The notes under the pieces are model-generated. The model searched no databases, was not told where the DNA came from, and saw nothing but the letters and a program-made list of their open reading frames with translations. Both the position numbers and the translations under genes were made by a program. Positions 9,103-18,530 of a DNA stretch of 64,000 bases are shown here, piece after piece; position 1 is the stretch's first letter, and the number at the start of each line of letters is the position of its first letter. The stretch comes from Desulfobacteraceae bacterium (GTDB taxonomy: Bacteria; Desulfobacterota; Desulfobacteria; Desulfobacterales; SKZT01), in NCBI GenBank assembly GCA_011389745.1, contig JAABTQ010000005.1, positions 80,542-144,541 of the forward strand. Direction: 5' to 3'.

Positions 9103-11670
9103 ATGACTTATAAAAACGTTTCAAGATTATTTTTTCCGGTATTTTTTTATTTACTACTTTGTTTTTTTATACCGCCTCATGCTTTAGCTCAACAAAACTC
9201 CGCTGAAGTAACCACGGAAAAGTCAAGCATCGAAGAATTTAAGCAATCACTTGAAAAAGCCATCAACAATGAAAAGGAAAACCTTGATGATTTAAAAAAT
9301 CAACTCAGCCGGATTGAGGAAACTCAAAATAAGGTAGAGGAGGACCTAAACGGTTATACAATTCAAATCTCAGCACATAACAATCTTTTTTTGTTGCCTG
9401 ACACCAGCATCAAGGATCTTGAAGAAGCCCGATTAGTCAACCAGGCTGCGATGGCAAGCGTATCGGACAGAATTAAAAATTTCGAGCAAAGAGCAGGTAC
9501 CGTTGATCTGCAGCTTTTAAAGACAAATGAACAATCTCTTATCAATGAAAGTCAGTTAAAGGATTTCAAAGAGCAAAAACCGCTCACCGAATCCATGCAA
9601 AGTGTTATTAAAGATCTTCAGGAATTAAATAAACTCTTTTCTTCCAAAAAAGCCACACTGGATAAAATACAACAGATCCATCGTAATAACATCCAGGAAT
9701 TTCAACTGACCCGGAAAGCATTATCAGAACAGGCGAAAAAGTTTGAAAACCAGATTCAGGTTCGCAAGAAAGAAGAATTGTTTAAAAGAACATCCGATGC
9801 CCTATTTGGTGTTGGAATCAAACCATTGGTTGAGGAATTTTTCCAGATTGACAAACATATGAGGTCCATTTTTTCGAAATATTTCTGGGAAACGGAACTG
9901 TCTGTTTTTTGGCGATCCAGCGATTTTTATACTTTTTCTTCCCTAGTGCTGTTTTTACTCTTAATTATTCTGTTTTTTCGCATGGGTCGTCATTTGGACC
10001 GATTTCTTAAAGATCCCAAGATGGAAGCCTTTCCATGGACATCTCTAACATTAAGGATCCTCAGGCGAAGCCTGCTTCTTTTGGTTTTTGTTCTCTTCTT
10101 TTATCTTTATTCCGCGATTCTGGCCATCAATTCCGGAACCTCTCTTTTTCATCTGTCTTTGACGCTTTTATTTATCTGGCTTTTTACCAAATGGCCCATA
10201 GATCTTCTAAGACTCTGGAACAATGATAACCGTCCCAACCTTCCCTTTGCGGTTCACTTTCGAATCAGGCTGTTGATCGATTCTATTCGATATTTTGCCA
10301 TGGCCTATGTGTCCATCCAATGGCTGATTTCCAGTTCGAGCATCATACTGGTTCTGGGTCGATTTGTATTTGAAATCAGTCTTCTGACCTGGACCGCGTG
10401 CTTCTGGAGGCTTCTGCGAAAAAAAGCTTCGGATTTTTTCTCCATACAATATAAAGGCATCAGGGTATTTCACACATTCACCTCTTTTATTCTATACACC
10501 GTTGCTGGTGTAGGATTTTTATTGGACCTCACCGGTTTCGGAACGCTGGCTGTCTATTGGTACACCTCTTGTGCGAAATCTGCGATCATATTCATGTGGT
10601 CGGGACTTATATTTTTATGCATCAGGGAATGGGCAGACAAGGCGCCTTCAAGGCAAAAAACCGAAGACTATTCCGAAAAAAAGCCGGCATTTCCGATTCG
10701 ATGGCTGACCCTTCGCATTGCCGGACTTTTTCTTGGGCTGTTATTTTTGTTTTCGATACTTTTTGCCTGGGGAGCCAAACAGGCTTTATTGTTGAACATC
10801 TACAATGTTTTGAATTATCCTTTTCATGTCGGCCAGATGCGATTTTCCCTGCTCAATTTGATTTATGCCTTCCTGGCTGTGGTGTTGACACATGTTATTG
10901 TGCGTTTCTGGCGTCATATCCTTCGTGAAAAACTTCTTGACAACAAAGACCTCGAGCCCGGACTAAAAGATTCGGTTACCACCATAACAGTCTATATAGC
11001 CTGGGCACTGGGTATTCTTATAGCCCTTCGCGCTTTTGGCCTAAGTACCACATCCATGGCGGTAGCTTTCGGTGCCCTGAGCATCGGTCTTGGATTCGGC
11101 CTTCAAAACATTTTCAGCAATTTTATCAGCGGCATTATTTTGCTGTTTGAACGCCCCATACAGGTAGGTGACGCCATCGAGATCAACGGAACATGGGGTG
11201 AAGTTCGCCAAATAAACGTACGTTCAACTTTGGTACAGACATACGACAATGCATCCCTGATTATCCCCAATGCCGATTTTATCAGCTCTCAGGTCACTAA
11301 CTGGAGTTTCAAGGATATGAGACTGAGACGTACCATCGTTGTCGGGGTCGCTTACGGCTCCGATGTGAATCTGGTCAAAAAAACCCTCGAGGAAATAGCA
11401 CAAAAGATAACCTGGGTGCTAAAGTTTCCCGTACCTCAGGTGCTCTTTTCAGATTTTGGTGACAGTGCCCTGATTTTCCGTATGCGTGTCTGGACAGACA
11501 TCGATCATATGCTCACTGTCGAATCGGATATACGTTTTGAAATCTACCGCCTTTTTGACGAAAGGGGCATTGAAATCGCCTTTCCGCAACTTGACCTTCA
11601 TGTTAGATCAGTTGTGGATGAAGAAACATTTTTGGATAAAAATACGGATGGAATAAGCGCAATAAAATGA
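9103..11670 (+). CDS. Large MscS-family mechanosensitive channel (MscK-like)
   Basis: 855 residues. Signal peptide 1-29 (ending ALA-QQN), then a periplasmic Glu/Lys/Gln-rich coiled-coil region of about 200 residues, about eleven hydrophobic segments, and a C-terminal MscS domain. The pore helix and beta domain are clear in LGFGLQNIFSNFISGIILL, ERPIQVGDAIEI and VRSTLVQTYDNASLIIPNADFISSQVTNWS. It releases solutes during hypo-osmotic shock. Size and coiled coil place it with MscK/MscM-type rather than minimal MscS. The next gene starts 7 bp downstream, so it may lead a four-gene transcript despite the unrelated functions. Confidence 0.9.
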   Translation: MTYKNVSRLFFPVFFYLLLCFFIPPHALAQQNSAEVTTEKSSIEEFKQSLEKAINNEKENLDDLKNQLSRIEETQNKVEEDLNGYTIQISAHNNLFLLPDTSIKDLEEARLVNQAAMASVSDRIKNFEQRAGTVDLQLLKTNEQSLINESQLKDFKEQKPLTESMQSVIKDLQELNKLFSSKKATLDKIQQIHRNNIQEFQLTRKALSEQAKKFENQIQVRKKEELFKRTSDALFGVGIKPLVEEFFQIDKHMRSIFSKYFWETELSVFWRSSDFYTFSSLVLFLLLIILFFRMGRHLDRFLKDPKMEAFPWTSLTLRILRRSLLLLVFVLFFYLYSAILAINSGTSLFHLSLTLLFIWLFTKWPIDLLRLWNNDNRPNLPFAVHFRIRLLIDSIRYFAMAYVSIQWLISSSSIILVLGRFVFEISLLTWTACFWRLLRKKASDFFSIQYKGIRVFHTFTSFILYTVAGVGFLLDLTGFGTLAVYWYTSCAKSAIIFMWSGLIFLCIREWADKAPSRQKTEDYSEKKPAFPIRWLTLRIAGLFLGLLFLFSILFAWGAKQALLLNIYNVLNYPFHVGQMRFSLLNLIYAFLAVVLTHVIVRFWRHILREKLLDNKDLEPGLKDSVTTITVYIAWALGILIALRAFGLSTTSMAVAFGALSIGLGFGLQNIFSNFISGIILLFERPIQVGDAIEINGTWGEVRQINVRSTLVQTYDNASLIIPNADFISSQVTNWSFKDMRLRRTIVVGVAYGSDVNLVKKTLEEIAQKITWVLKFPVPQVLFSDFGDSALIFRMRVWTDIDHMLTVESDIRFEIYRLFDERGIEIAFPQLDLHVRSVVDEETFLDKNTDGISAIK

Positions 11671-11677
11671 GGTAGCC

Positions 11678-13156
11678 ATGATAAAACTCAAGGATCAAGC
11701 ACTCTTAAAATTTCAGGCTTTTATTAATAATGCCTGGGTGGACTCCCAAACAGGGGCCCGCATATCCGTAAGCAATCCGGCCACGGGAGAAACTATCGGG
11801 ACTGTCCCTGATATGGGAGCTGCAGAAGCCCGAATGGCTATTGACGCTGCAAATGCCGCATGGCCGTCATGGCGGGCAAAAACCGCTAAAGAACGGGCTA
11901 TAATACTTCATCAGTGGTTTTCTCTCATGATGGAGCATCAGGAAGACCTTGCCCTGATTATGACTACGGAACAGGGAAAACCCCTGGCGGAATCCCGTGG
12001 TGAAATCGCCTATGCCGCCTCCTTTTTCCAATGGTTTGCCGAGGAAGGCAAAAGGCTTTATGGCGATGTGATCCCTTCCCATCAGGCCGGCACCCGTCTT
12101 GTGGTATTAAAGGAACCCGTGGGCGTATGCGCAGCCATTACCCCCTGGAATTTTCCTTCCGCCATGATTGCGCGAAAAGCAGGGCCTGCTCTGGCCGCCG
12201 GATGCACCATGATTGCCAAGCCTGCGAGTCAGACACCATTATCGGCTCTGGCACTGGCAGAACTCGGAAACCGGGCCGGACTTCCTCCCGGGGTGTTCAA
12301 TGTGATCACCGGAGCCTCCGGACCCATCGGCAAAGAGCTTACATCCAATGCCATCGTACGTAAACTGACCTTTACCGGTTCAACTCAGGTGGGAAAACTT
12401 CTTATGGCCCAATGTGCGGATACGGTCAAAAAAATCTCTCTGGAACTGGGCGGCAATGCGCCGTTTATCGTTTTTGAAGATGCAGATATGGATCAGGCAA
12501 TAGCTGGTGCCATATCATGCAAATTTCGTAACACAGGACAAACCTGTGTTTGCGCCAATCGTTTTTTAATTCAGGACAGTATTTACAATCGATTTGCACA
12601 AAAACTGACCAGAGATGTGTCGGCTCTGAGAGTTGGGCCCGGAGACCAGCCGGAAGTTTTTCAGGGCCCATTAATTGACATGAACGCCCTTGAAAAAGTC
12701 GAAAACCATTTGAGCGATGCGCTGGCCAAAGGAGCAAATCTTTTGACCGGTGGCAACCGCCATAATCTGGGGGGAACCTTTTTTGAACCTACCGTGCTGA
12801 CGGAAGCCAGTGCCTCCATGAAGATCGCACGGGAAGAAACCTTCGGACCGGTGGCGGCCCTGTTTCGATTCACTACCGAGGCTCAGGCCATTTCCATGGC
12901 CAATGATACTCAATTCGGCCTGGCTGCCTATGTGTATACCCGGGATCTGGGGCGAACCTGGCGAATGGCCGAAGCCCTTGAATACGGCATGGTGGGCGTT
13001 AACACTGGTATTATCTCGACAGAAATTGCTCCTTTCGGGGGAATGAAACAATCGGGCATCGGCCGGGAAGGTTCCAAATACGGCATTGAAGAATTTATCG
13101 AGGTCAAATATGTGTGTATGGCAGTGCCCAAGCCACAGCACAAATTAATGCAATGA
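11678..13156 (+). CDS. gabD: Succinate-semialdehyde dehydrogenase (NAD(P)+)
   Basis: 492-residue aldehyde dehydrogenase of the GabD branch, oxidising succinate semialdehyde (or a close aldehyde) to the acid. Seen: ITPWNFPSAMIARK (cofactor-binding loop), FTGSTQVGK, LELGGNAPFIVFEDAD with the general-base Glu near 255, FRNTGQTCVCANR with the catalytic Cys near 290, and the C-terminal FGGMKQSGIGREGSKYGIEEF, typical of GabD. GAGG precedes the ATG. Its stop overlaps the start of the ferredoxin-nitroreductase gene, implying coupling. Substrate is assigned by resemblance, so related semialdehydes are possible. Confidence 0.87.
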   Translation: MIKLKDQALLKFQAFINNAWVDSQTGARISVSNPATGETIGTVPDMGAAEARMAIDAANAAWPSWRAKTAKERAIILHQWFSLMMEHQEDLALIMTTEQGKPLAESRGEIAYAASFFQWFAEEGKRLYGDVIPSHQAGTRLVVLKEPVGVCAAITPWNFPSAMIARKAGPALAAGCTMIAKPASQTPLSALALAELGNRAGLPPGVFNVITGASGPIGKELTSNAIVRKLTFTGSTQVGKLLMAQCADTVKKISLELGGNAPFIVFEDADMDQAIAGAISCKFRNTGQTCVCANRFLIQDSIYNRFAQKLTRDVSALRVGPGDQPEVFQGPLIDMNALEKVENHLSDALAKGANLLTGGNRHNLGGTFFEPTVLTEASASMKIAREETFGPVAALFRFTTEAQAISMANDTQFGLAAYVYTRDLGRTWRMAEALEYGMVGVNTGIISTEIAPFGGMKQSGIGREGSKYGIEEFIEVKYVCMAVPKPQHKLMQ

Positions 13157-14079
13157 TGATCAATAGAAATGTTACCACCTCAATAGACTCTGAAAAATGT
13201 ATCGGATGCGGCCTTTGCATATCGGTGTGTCCCTCGGAAACTCTGTCCATGAAAAACAATAAGGCAGTCGTGACCGGCAACCGCTCCCTGTCATGCGGGC
13301 ATTGTGAGGCCGTGTGTCCGGCCGGTGCTGTTCGTGTCAATGGAATCGACACGAACAATCCCTTTTTTCAATCATTTATGGTATCCGATCAATGGATTCC
13401 CTTCGGAGATTTCAATATATCCGAACTTGTCGGCTTAATACGATCCCGCAGGTCCTGTCGAAATTATACCCGAGAACATGTTAAACATGAACTTCTTGAA
13501 GATCTGGTCAATGTGGGTATCTGCGCTCCCTCGGGAACCAACAGCCAGAAATGGACCTTCACAATTCTTCCTGACCGGGATTCGGTCATGGTGGCGGCAA
13601 AAAAAATCCTTGAATTTTTTCGCAACCTAAACCGTATGGCTGAAAGTTTGTTTTTTCGAAAAGCATTGAAATTAATTGGAAAAAACTCACTGGATGTCTA
13701 TTACCAGGGCTATTACAAGTCCGTCAAAAAAGGGATCGAACAATATGAAAAATATGGTAAAGACGTTCTGTTTCATGGTGCGACCGCGGCAATTTTCGTT
13801 GGTTCAAAACCCGGCGGAAGCTGCCCTTCCGAGGACGCACTTCTGGCAACGCAAAACATTTTGCTGGCGTCTCATGCCATGGGTTTAGGTTCCTGCCTGA
13901 TCGGTTTTGTGGTGGAAGCCATCCGACATGATTCTTCCATTAAACAATCCCTGAATATTCCCAGGGATGAAAGCATACATTCGGTTATCGCTCTCGGATA
14001 CCCTGATGAGAAATACCAGACCTTTTGCAAAAGAAAAAAACCGGTGATCCGTTTTTTTAACAACCGGAAAAAGGAGTAA
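13153..14079 (+). CDS. Ferredoxin-nitroreductase fusion protein
   Basis: About 308 residues. The N-terminal 2x[4Fe-4S] ferredoxin domain has CIGCGLCISVCP and CGHCEAVCPAGAV. A nitroreductase (FMN) domain follows, opening with the phosphate-contacting RSRRSCRNYTREHV and APSGTNSQKW, and containing LGSCLIGFV. Such fusions let a flavin oxidoreductase take electrons from ferredoxin. Start ATG 13153 overlaps the gabD stop, although the open frame begins earlier. RidA follows 5 bp downstream. Substrate unknown; the operon suggests removal of a reactive metabolite or reduction of an unsaturated/nitro compound. Confidence 0.85.
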   Translation: MMINRNVTTSIDSEKCIGCGLCISVCPSETLSMKNNKAVVTGNRSLSCGHCEAVCPAGAVRVNGIDTNNPFFQSFMVSDQWIPFGDFNISELVGLIRSRRSCRNYTREHVKHELLEDLVNVGICAPSGTNSQKWTFTILPDRDSVMVAAKKILEFFRNLNRMAESLFFRKALKLIGKNSLDVYYQGYYKSVKKGIEQYEKYGKDVLFHGATAAIFVGSKPGGSCPSEDALLATQNILLASHAMGLGSCLIGFVVEAIRHDSSIKQSLNIPRDESIHSVIALGYPDEKYQTFCKRKKPVIRFFNNRKKE

Positions 14080-14084
14080 CACCT

Positions 14085-14465
14085 ATGGAACTGAACGTCA
14101 TTAAAACCCAAAAAGCGCCGGCTGCCATCGGACCCTATTCCCAGGCCATTGCTGTAAACCAATGGCTCTTTGTGAGCGGACAGCTCGGATTGATCCCTGA
14201 ATCAGGTGAACTGGCCGGACCCGATCTTGCCTCCCAAACCAGTCAGGCTTTAAAAAACTTGACACAGGTGTTAAAGGCAGGTGGCACCGATCTGGACAAG
14301 GTAGCATCCGTGGACGCTTTCCTTACCAATATGGATGATTTTGCCGAGTTTAACAGGATATATCAACAATTTTTTACAACACACAAACCTGCCCGTGCCG
14401 TGGTGGGTGTAAAAAGCCTGCCCAAAGGTGCTTTGGTGGAGATTAAGTGCATTGCTATCTGTTAA
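14085..14465 (+). CDS. ridA: RidA family reactive intermediate/imine deaminase
   Basis: 126 residues, the usual length for the YjgF/YER057c/UK114 family of homotrimeric cytosolic proteins that hydrolyse enamine/imine intermediates from PLP enzymes. Typical stretches are IGPYSQAI near the start, LFVSGQLGL, the conserved Arg in PARAVVGV, and LPKGALVEIKCIA with the conserved Glu. It ends a gabD/ferredoxin-nitroreductase/ridA row with minimal spacing. No terminator is evident before the ATPase gene 46 bp on. Confidence 0.93.
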   Translation: MELNVIKTQKAPAAIGPYSQAIAVNQWLFVSGQLGLIPESGELAGPDLASQTSQALKNLTQVLKAGGTDLDKVASVDAFLTNMDDFAEFNRIYQQFFTTHKPARAVVGVKSLPKGALVEIKCIAIC

Positions 14466-14511
14466 GGACAATTTAAAAATCGAAAAATATTAAACAAAGA
14501 ATGACAAAAAA

Positions 14512-17232
14512 ATGACAAAAAAAACTAAAGCCAGAACCATGGCAGAGGAAAAATGGCACTCATTGTCCGAAGAGGATGCCTTAAACGAATTGCAAACCTC
14601 ACGTGATGGGCTTAGCTCGGAAGAAGCCTCCAAAAGACTCGGGCAATTCGGGGTAAATGCACTTCCAATTAAAGAACCGCCGACAATCTGGTCAATTTTG
14701 CTTCATCAGATTCTCAATCCACTTATTTTTATATTGATTGCCGCCGGCCTGGCTTCATTGGCAATCGGAGAAATGGCTGATGCGATTTTTATTTTAATTG
14801 TCATTGTTCTCAACAGCAGCATGGGGACCTACCAGGAATACAGTGCTGAAAAAAGCGCACACAGTTTACAAAAAATGCTGAAAATAAATGCCCTGGTGTT
14901 ACGTGACGGCAACAAAATGGAGATACCTGCTGAAAACCTAGTGCCCGGAGATATTGTTTTTCTGGATCCCGGTAAAAAAGTCCCTGCTGATATACGCTTG
15001 CTTGATGTGAGTGGATTGGAAGCGGACGAAAGTTTTTTGACAGGCGAATCCATCGCTGCAGGCAAATCATCCGAACTGCTCGATGAAAAAGTTTCTGTAT
15101 CAGAACGAAAAAATATTGCTTTTGCAGGAGCTACCATTACCAGTGGCCGCGCCATGGGTGTGGTGACCTTTACGGGAATGAACACCGAGGTGGGAAAGAT
15201 AGCCGAAAATGTTACATTGTCGGAAAGCGCCAAGCCTCCACTGGTGTTGCGCATGGAGAGTTTTACAAAGCAGATCAGCCTGCTGGTTCTTTTTTTCAGC
15301 CTGATAATGGCATCTATATTATGGCTGCAAAACACAGCTCCCGCGGAGATTTTTTTCTTTGTAGTGGCCCTGGCTGTTTCTGCAATTCCCGAAGGACTTC
15401 CTGTGGCGCTTACTGTTGCCTTGTCTATTGCCACATCTCGCATGTCCAAGCGAAATGTGATTGTCAGAAAGCTCACCGCCGTGGAAAGCCTTGGGAGTTG
15501 CACGGTCATTGCCAGCGATAAAACTGGAACCCTGACCGTCAATCAGCAAACCATTAAATTAATCGAATTTCCCAATGGCAAAAGCTACAAGATTACCGGC
15601 GAGGGATACAATGGAGAAGGCGAAGTCAGGCCTTCTGAAACAGGTGACCTTCAGAAAAGTGATAAAGAGCATTTGGAAAAAATTTCAAGGCTTGGAATTC
15701 TCACCAATGAGGCCGGCCTTAAACAAGAAGATGACCGGTGGGTGTATCATGGGGATGCCATGGATGTGGCATTTCTGGCATTGGGATTCAAATTGAAACA
15801 GGATCCTGAAACGATCCGAAAGGAATTTTCTCTGGCAGGCGGAATTCCTTATGAATCCGAACATAGATTTTCCGCAACCTTCTATAAACAAAACGGGAAT
15901 GTGTATGTAGCAGCCAAAGGCGCGGTTGAAACCATCCTTGGATTGTGCGAACATAGCATTGTCAACGGATCATCGGCAAAACTTGATCCGGAAAACATAG
16001 AGAAACGTGCCTTGGCCATGGCAGAACAAGGGTATCGTGTTCTGGCAGTCGCCGGGGGTCAATATAGTGATTTAGAAAAATCTGAAGATTATAAGGGTAA
16101 AGATCTGCCGCCACTTAATTTTTATGGACTGATTGGCTTTATTGACCCTTTGCGACCTGAAGCCAGGGATGCTATCGAAAAATGTCGCGATGCCGGAATC
16201 AAGGTCTTGATGATCACCGGCGACCATCCTGCCACGGCCGCAAGCATTTCAATGGAAATTGGTATACTGGAGAAAGATGAAAAAGTAGTTACGGGCAGTG
16301 AACTGGAAAATATCGGCCCGGTCGACTCTCCTGCTTATGAAAAAATGGTTTGCTCCACCCATGTTTTTGCACGGGTTTCCCCCACGCAAAAACTTGACAT
16401 CGTTGATGCTCTCATACGGAAAGGGGAGTTTGTCGCCGTTACCGGCGATGGCGTTAACGACGCTCCGGCTCTGCGTAAAGCTAACATCGGTGTGGCCATG
16501 GGGTCCGGCACGGATGTCGCCAAAGAGATCAGCAGCATGATTGTCACCGACGATAATTTCTCTTCAATTGTTGCCGGAGTGGAAGAAGGCCGATTTGCAT
16601 ATGACAACGTAAGAAAAGTCATTTATCTGCTGATTTCAACCGGTACCGCAGAAGTCATCTTGTTCATAGCGTCTATTATTGCCGGTCTTCCCCTGCCCCT
16701 GTTAGCGGTTCAGTTGTTGTGGCTAAACCTGGTAACCAACGGGATTCAGGATGTGGCTCTCGCTTTTGAAGGAGGCGAACCAGGTGCCATGAAAAGAAAA
16801 CCACGAAAAACCAATGAAAGAATATTTAATCCCTTGATGATACAGCAGACATTGATCTCGGGTTTCACCATGGGACTTATTGCATTTGGTTTCTGGTTAT
16901 TTCTGATAAACTTTCAGGGCATGGAAGAAACCCACGCCCGAAACATGGTGCTTCTCCTGATGGTTTTTATGCAGAATGTGCATGTATTCAGCTGCAGATC
17001 CGAAAAAGTTTCAGCATTTAAGGTCCCAATAAACCGCAATATTATTCTGGTGTTCGGAGTGTTGATTGCTCAGGGCATTCACATGTTATCTATGCATATA
17101 CCCTTTATGCAAAATGTTCTGAGAGTGGAACCTATAACATTTTTGGAATGGGCGGAGGTACTTGTCCTGGCGATACCTTTATTGCTTGTGATGGAAATAT
17201 TTAAAAAAGTGAGGGAAAGAATTAAAAATTAA
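14512..17232 (+). CDS. P-type cation-transporting ATPase (P2, Ca2+-ATPase-like)
   Basis: 906-residue ATP-driven cation pump. An N-terminal cation-ATPase domain (WHSLSEEDAL) precedes the actuator domain with TGES. The phosphorylation site is DKTGTLTVNQQ at Asp336, the hinge reads MITGDHPATA, and TGDGVNDAPALRKANIGVAMG follows. PEGLP in helix 4 and LLWLNLVTNGIQDVALAFE are typical of P2-type (SERCA/PMR1-like) pumps, so Ca2+ or Mn2+ export or H+/Na+ pumping is possible. ATGACAAAAAA occurs twice (14501, 14512) and an in-frame ATG lies at 14539, so the exact start is uncertain. A strong terminator follows. Confidence 0.92.
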   Translation: MTKKTKARTMAEEKWHSLSEEDALNELQTSRDGLSSEEASKRLGQFGVNALPIKEPPTIWSILLHQILNPLIFILIAAGLASLAIGEMADAIFILIVIVLNSSMGTYQEYSAEKSAHSLQKMLKINALVLRDGNKMEIPAENLVPGDIVFLDPGKKVPADIRLLDVSGLEADESFLTGESIAAGKSSELLDEKVSVSERKNIAFAGATITSGRAMGVVTFTGMNTEVGKIAENVTLSESAKPPLVLRMESFTKQISLLVLFFSLIMASILWLQNTAPAEIFFFVVALAVSAIPEGLPVALTVALSIATSRMSKRNVIVRKLTAVESLGSCTVIASDKTGTLTVNQQTIKLIEFPNGKSYKITGEGYNGEGEVRPSETGDLQKSDKEHLEKISRLGILTNEAGLKQEDDRWVYHGDAMDVAFLALGFKLKQDPETIRKEFSLAGGIPYESEHRFSATFYKQNGNVYVAAKGAVETILGLCEHSIVNGSSAKLDPENIEKRALAMAEQGYRVLAVAGGQYSDLEKSEDYKGKDLPPLNFYGLIGFIDPLRPEARDAIEKCRDAGIKVLMITGDHPATAASISMEIGILEKDEKVVTGSELENIGPVDSPAYEKMVCSTHVFARVSPTQKLDIVDALIRKGEFVAVTGDGVNDAPALRKANIGVAMGSGTDVAKEISSMIVTDDNFSSIVAGVEEGRFAYDNVRKVIYLLISTGTAEVILFIASIIAGLPLPLLAVQLLWLNLVTNGIQDVALAFEGGEPGAMKRKPRKTNERIFNPLMIQQTLISGFTMGLIAFGFWLFLINFQGMEETHARNMVLLLMVFMQNVHVFSCRSEKVSAFKVPINRNIILVFGVLIAQGIHMLSMHIPFMQNVLRVEPITFLEWAEVLVLAIPLLLVMEIFKKVRERIKN

Positions 17233-17269
17233 AAAAAAGGCGAAGCCTGTCAGGGGCTGCGCCTTTTTT
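17233..17269. terminator. Bidirectional rho-independent terminator
   Basis: AGGCG-a-AGCC pairs with GGCT-g-CGCCT around a short loop, with an A-run on the left and TTTTTT on the right. It ends the ATPase transcript and could also serve the convergent gene at 17321. Confidence 0.85.
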
Positions 17270-17320
17270 GTTTTAAACTTGTTATTTCGCGTAAATTATT
17301 AACGCCGATAAATTAAAAAA

Positions 17321-17647
17321 CTAACTAAAGCGAGCAGCGCGAGGTGCTTTGCCTGCAAGCGGGTTATAAAGCTTCATGATGGCGAATTTCATTACATCCA
17401 GTGTCTTCATATCATTAATGATACCACAAAGCTTGTTTTCAGCTTCTTCCGGAAGCACGCAGGCATTGGCGGCATCAAAAGTCAGATCTGGAAACCCTTT
17501 AAGCAGTTTTTTCTGCTCTTTCGGGGTCATTTCCACCTGAACAGCTTTTTTTCCGTCAATTTCGACAATCTTATCCGTCAACCCTATAGCCTCGATGGTC
17601 TTTTTTTTGTCATCGTCTAAAAAGATATTAATAAAATAATTTGCCAT
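17321..17647 (-). CDS. Small conserved-looking protein of unknown function
   Basis: 108 residues, soluble, no signal peptide. ATG 17647 has AAAGGA 7 bp upstream and is preferred to an in-frame start 20 codons earlier. It begins ANYFINIFLDDDKKKTIEAIGL and ends with a basic tail (PLAGKAPRAARFS). There are two Cys (ACVLPEEA and KLCGI). No family recognised. It is a single gene between convergent and divergent neighbours. Confidence 0.65.
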   Translation of the reverse strand: MANYFINIFLDDDKKKTIEAIGLTDKIVEIDGKKAVQVEMTPKEQKKLLKGFPDLTFDAANACVLPEEAENKLCGIINDMKTLDVMKFAIMKLYNPLAGKAPRAARFS

Positions 17648-17825
17648 GCGTTTTCCTTTCGTTCTGGTTACCATAAAATCCAAATTTAATACCACCTGTT
17701 TTGCCAAACATGCAGATATTTATTAAAGATTTTACAAACTGTCAATCTTTTAATATGAAAAATTAGAAACTCAGGGATCTCAACAGGATAGTTTTAGGCT
17801 CTGAAAACATTGTTTACAAAATGTT

Positions 17826-18512
17826 CTATCGGGCATAGTGATCATAAAGTTTCAGGACCATATCATGCTCCCATCGGGCCGTATATTTCAAAAACTCTGT
17901 CATTCCTCCGGGCCAGGGATAGACTGCCCAAAAGGAAGCTCCAAAAAACTTAAAATGGGCCTCTTGCACTACCTGTGTGGTATTTCCATGTGGATTCAAC
18001 AAAATATGCCCATAATGAAAATCGTGTCCGGTGGTTTCCGGGTTAAGAAGTACAAAGTCTAACCGGAAATCCTGGTAGAAAAAAGTGGTTTTCCATCTGA
18101 AAACAACTTTTGGTTTGCTTGTATATTCGTTTTCGGTAATGACGGAATTATTCTTCCGGCTGATAAAGCGGTGGCTATGGATAAATTTGTTATCCTTTAA
18201 AAAATTGTTGTCAAAGTCAGTCTTAAATCGCCAGTATACATCACTGGGTACAGGCACATAATAAGTGAGACGGTACGCCTGACCTCCTTTTGATCCGGAA
18301 GTAATATGCTCAATCAGAATCTGATCCTCATAGGGCTTAAGGCTCGGAGTTTGTTCCGCAAATAACAATCTTGTACCAAATCCAATGCTCACTAAAAAAC
18401 ATAATGCCGTTAGAGACAAAATAACCGCATTTATTGCATTAAACCTTCCGCAACGAACCTTTCGGATATTTATCAATGCATTTTCCTGAAGCTGCAATCG
18501 ACTCATTTTCAT
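17826..18512 (-). CDS. Membrane-anchored or exported protein, SRPBCC-like
   Basis: 228 residues. An unusually long basic N-terminus precedes one hydrophobic segment (VILSLTALCFLVSIGFGTRLLFA) that may be a signal peptide or anchor. The rest has alternating strands and aromatic residues (VYWRFKTDFDNN, VVFRWKTTFFYQDFRLDFVLL, HFKFFGASFWAVYPW), which recalls START/polyketide-cyclase-like lipid-binding folds; that is only an impression. No Shine-Dalgarno is visible at ATG 18512. It lies 18 bp downstream of the DUF3786 gene and is probably cotranscribed with it. Confidence 0.6.
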   Translation of the reverse strand: MKMSRLQLQENALINIRKVRCGRFNAINAVILSLTALCFLVSIGFGTRLLFAEQTPSLKPYEDQILIEHITSGSKGGQAYRLTYYVPVPSDVYWRFKTDFDNNFLKDNKFIHSHRFISRKNNSVITENEYTSKPKVVFRWKTTFFYQDFRLDFVLLNPETTGHDFHYGHILLNPHGNTTQVVQEAHFKFFGASFWAVYPWPGGMTEFLKYTARWEHDMVLKLYDHYAR

Positions 18513-18530
18513 AAAATGAAATCGCTCAAC

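Noticed and set aside
11678..13156. Reading the aldehyde dehydrogenase as betaine- or lactaldehyde-specific
   Set aside because: The C-terminal FGGMKQSGIGREGSKYGIEEF and overall length fit the GabD group best.
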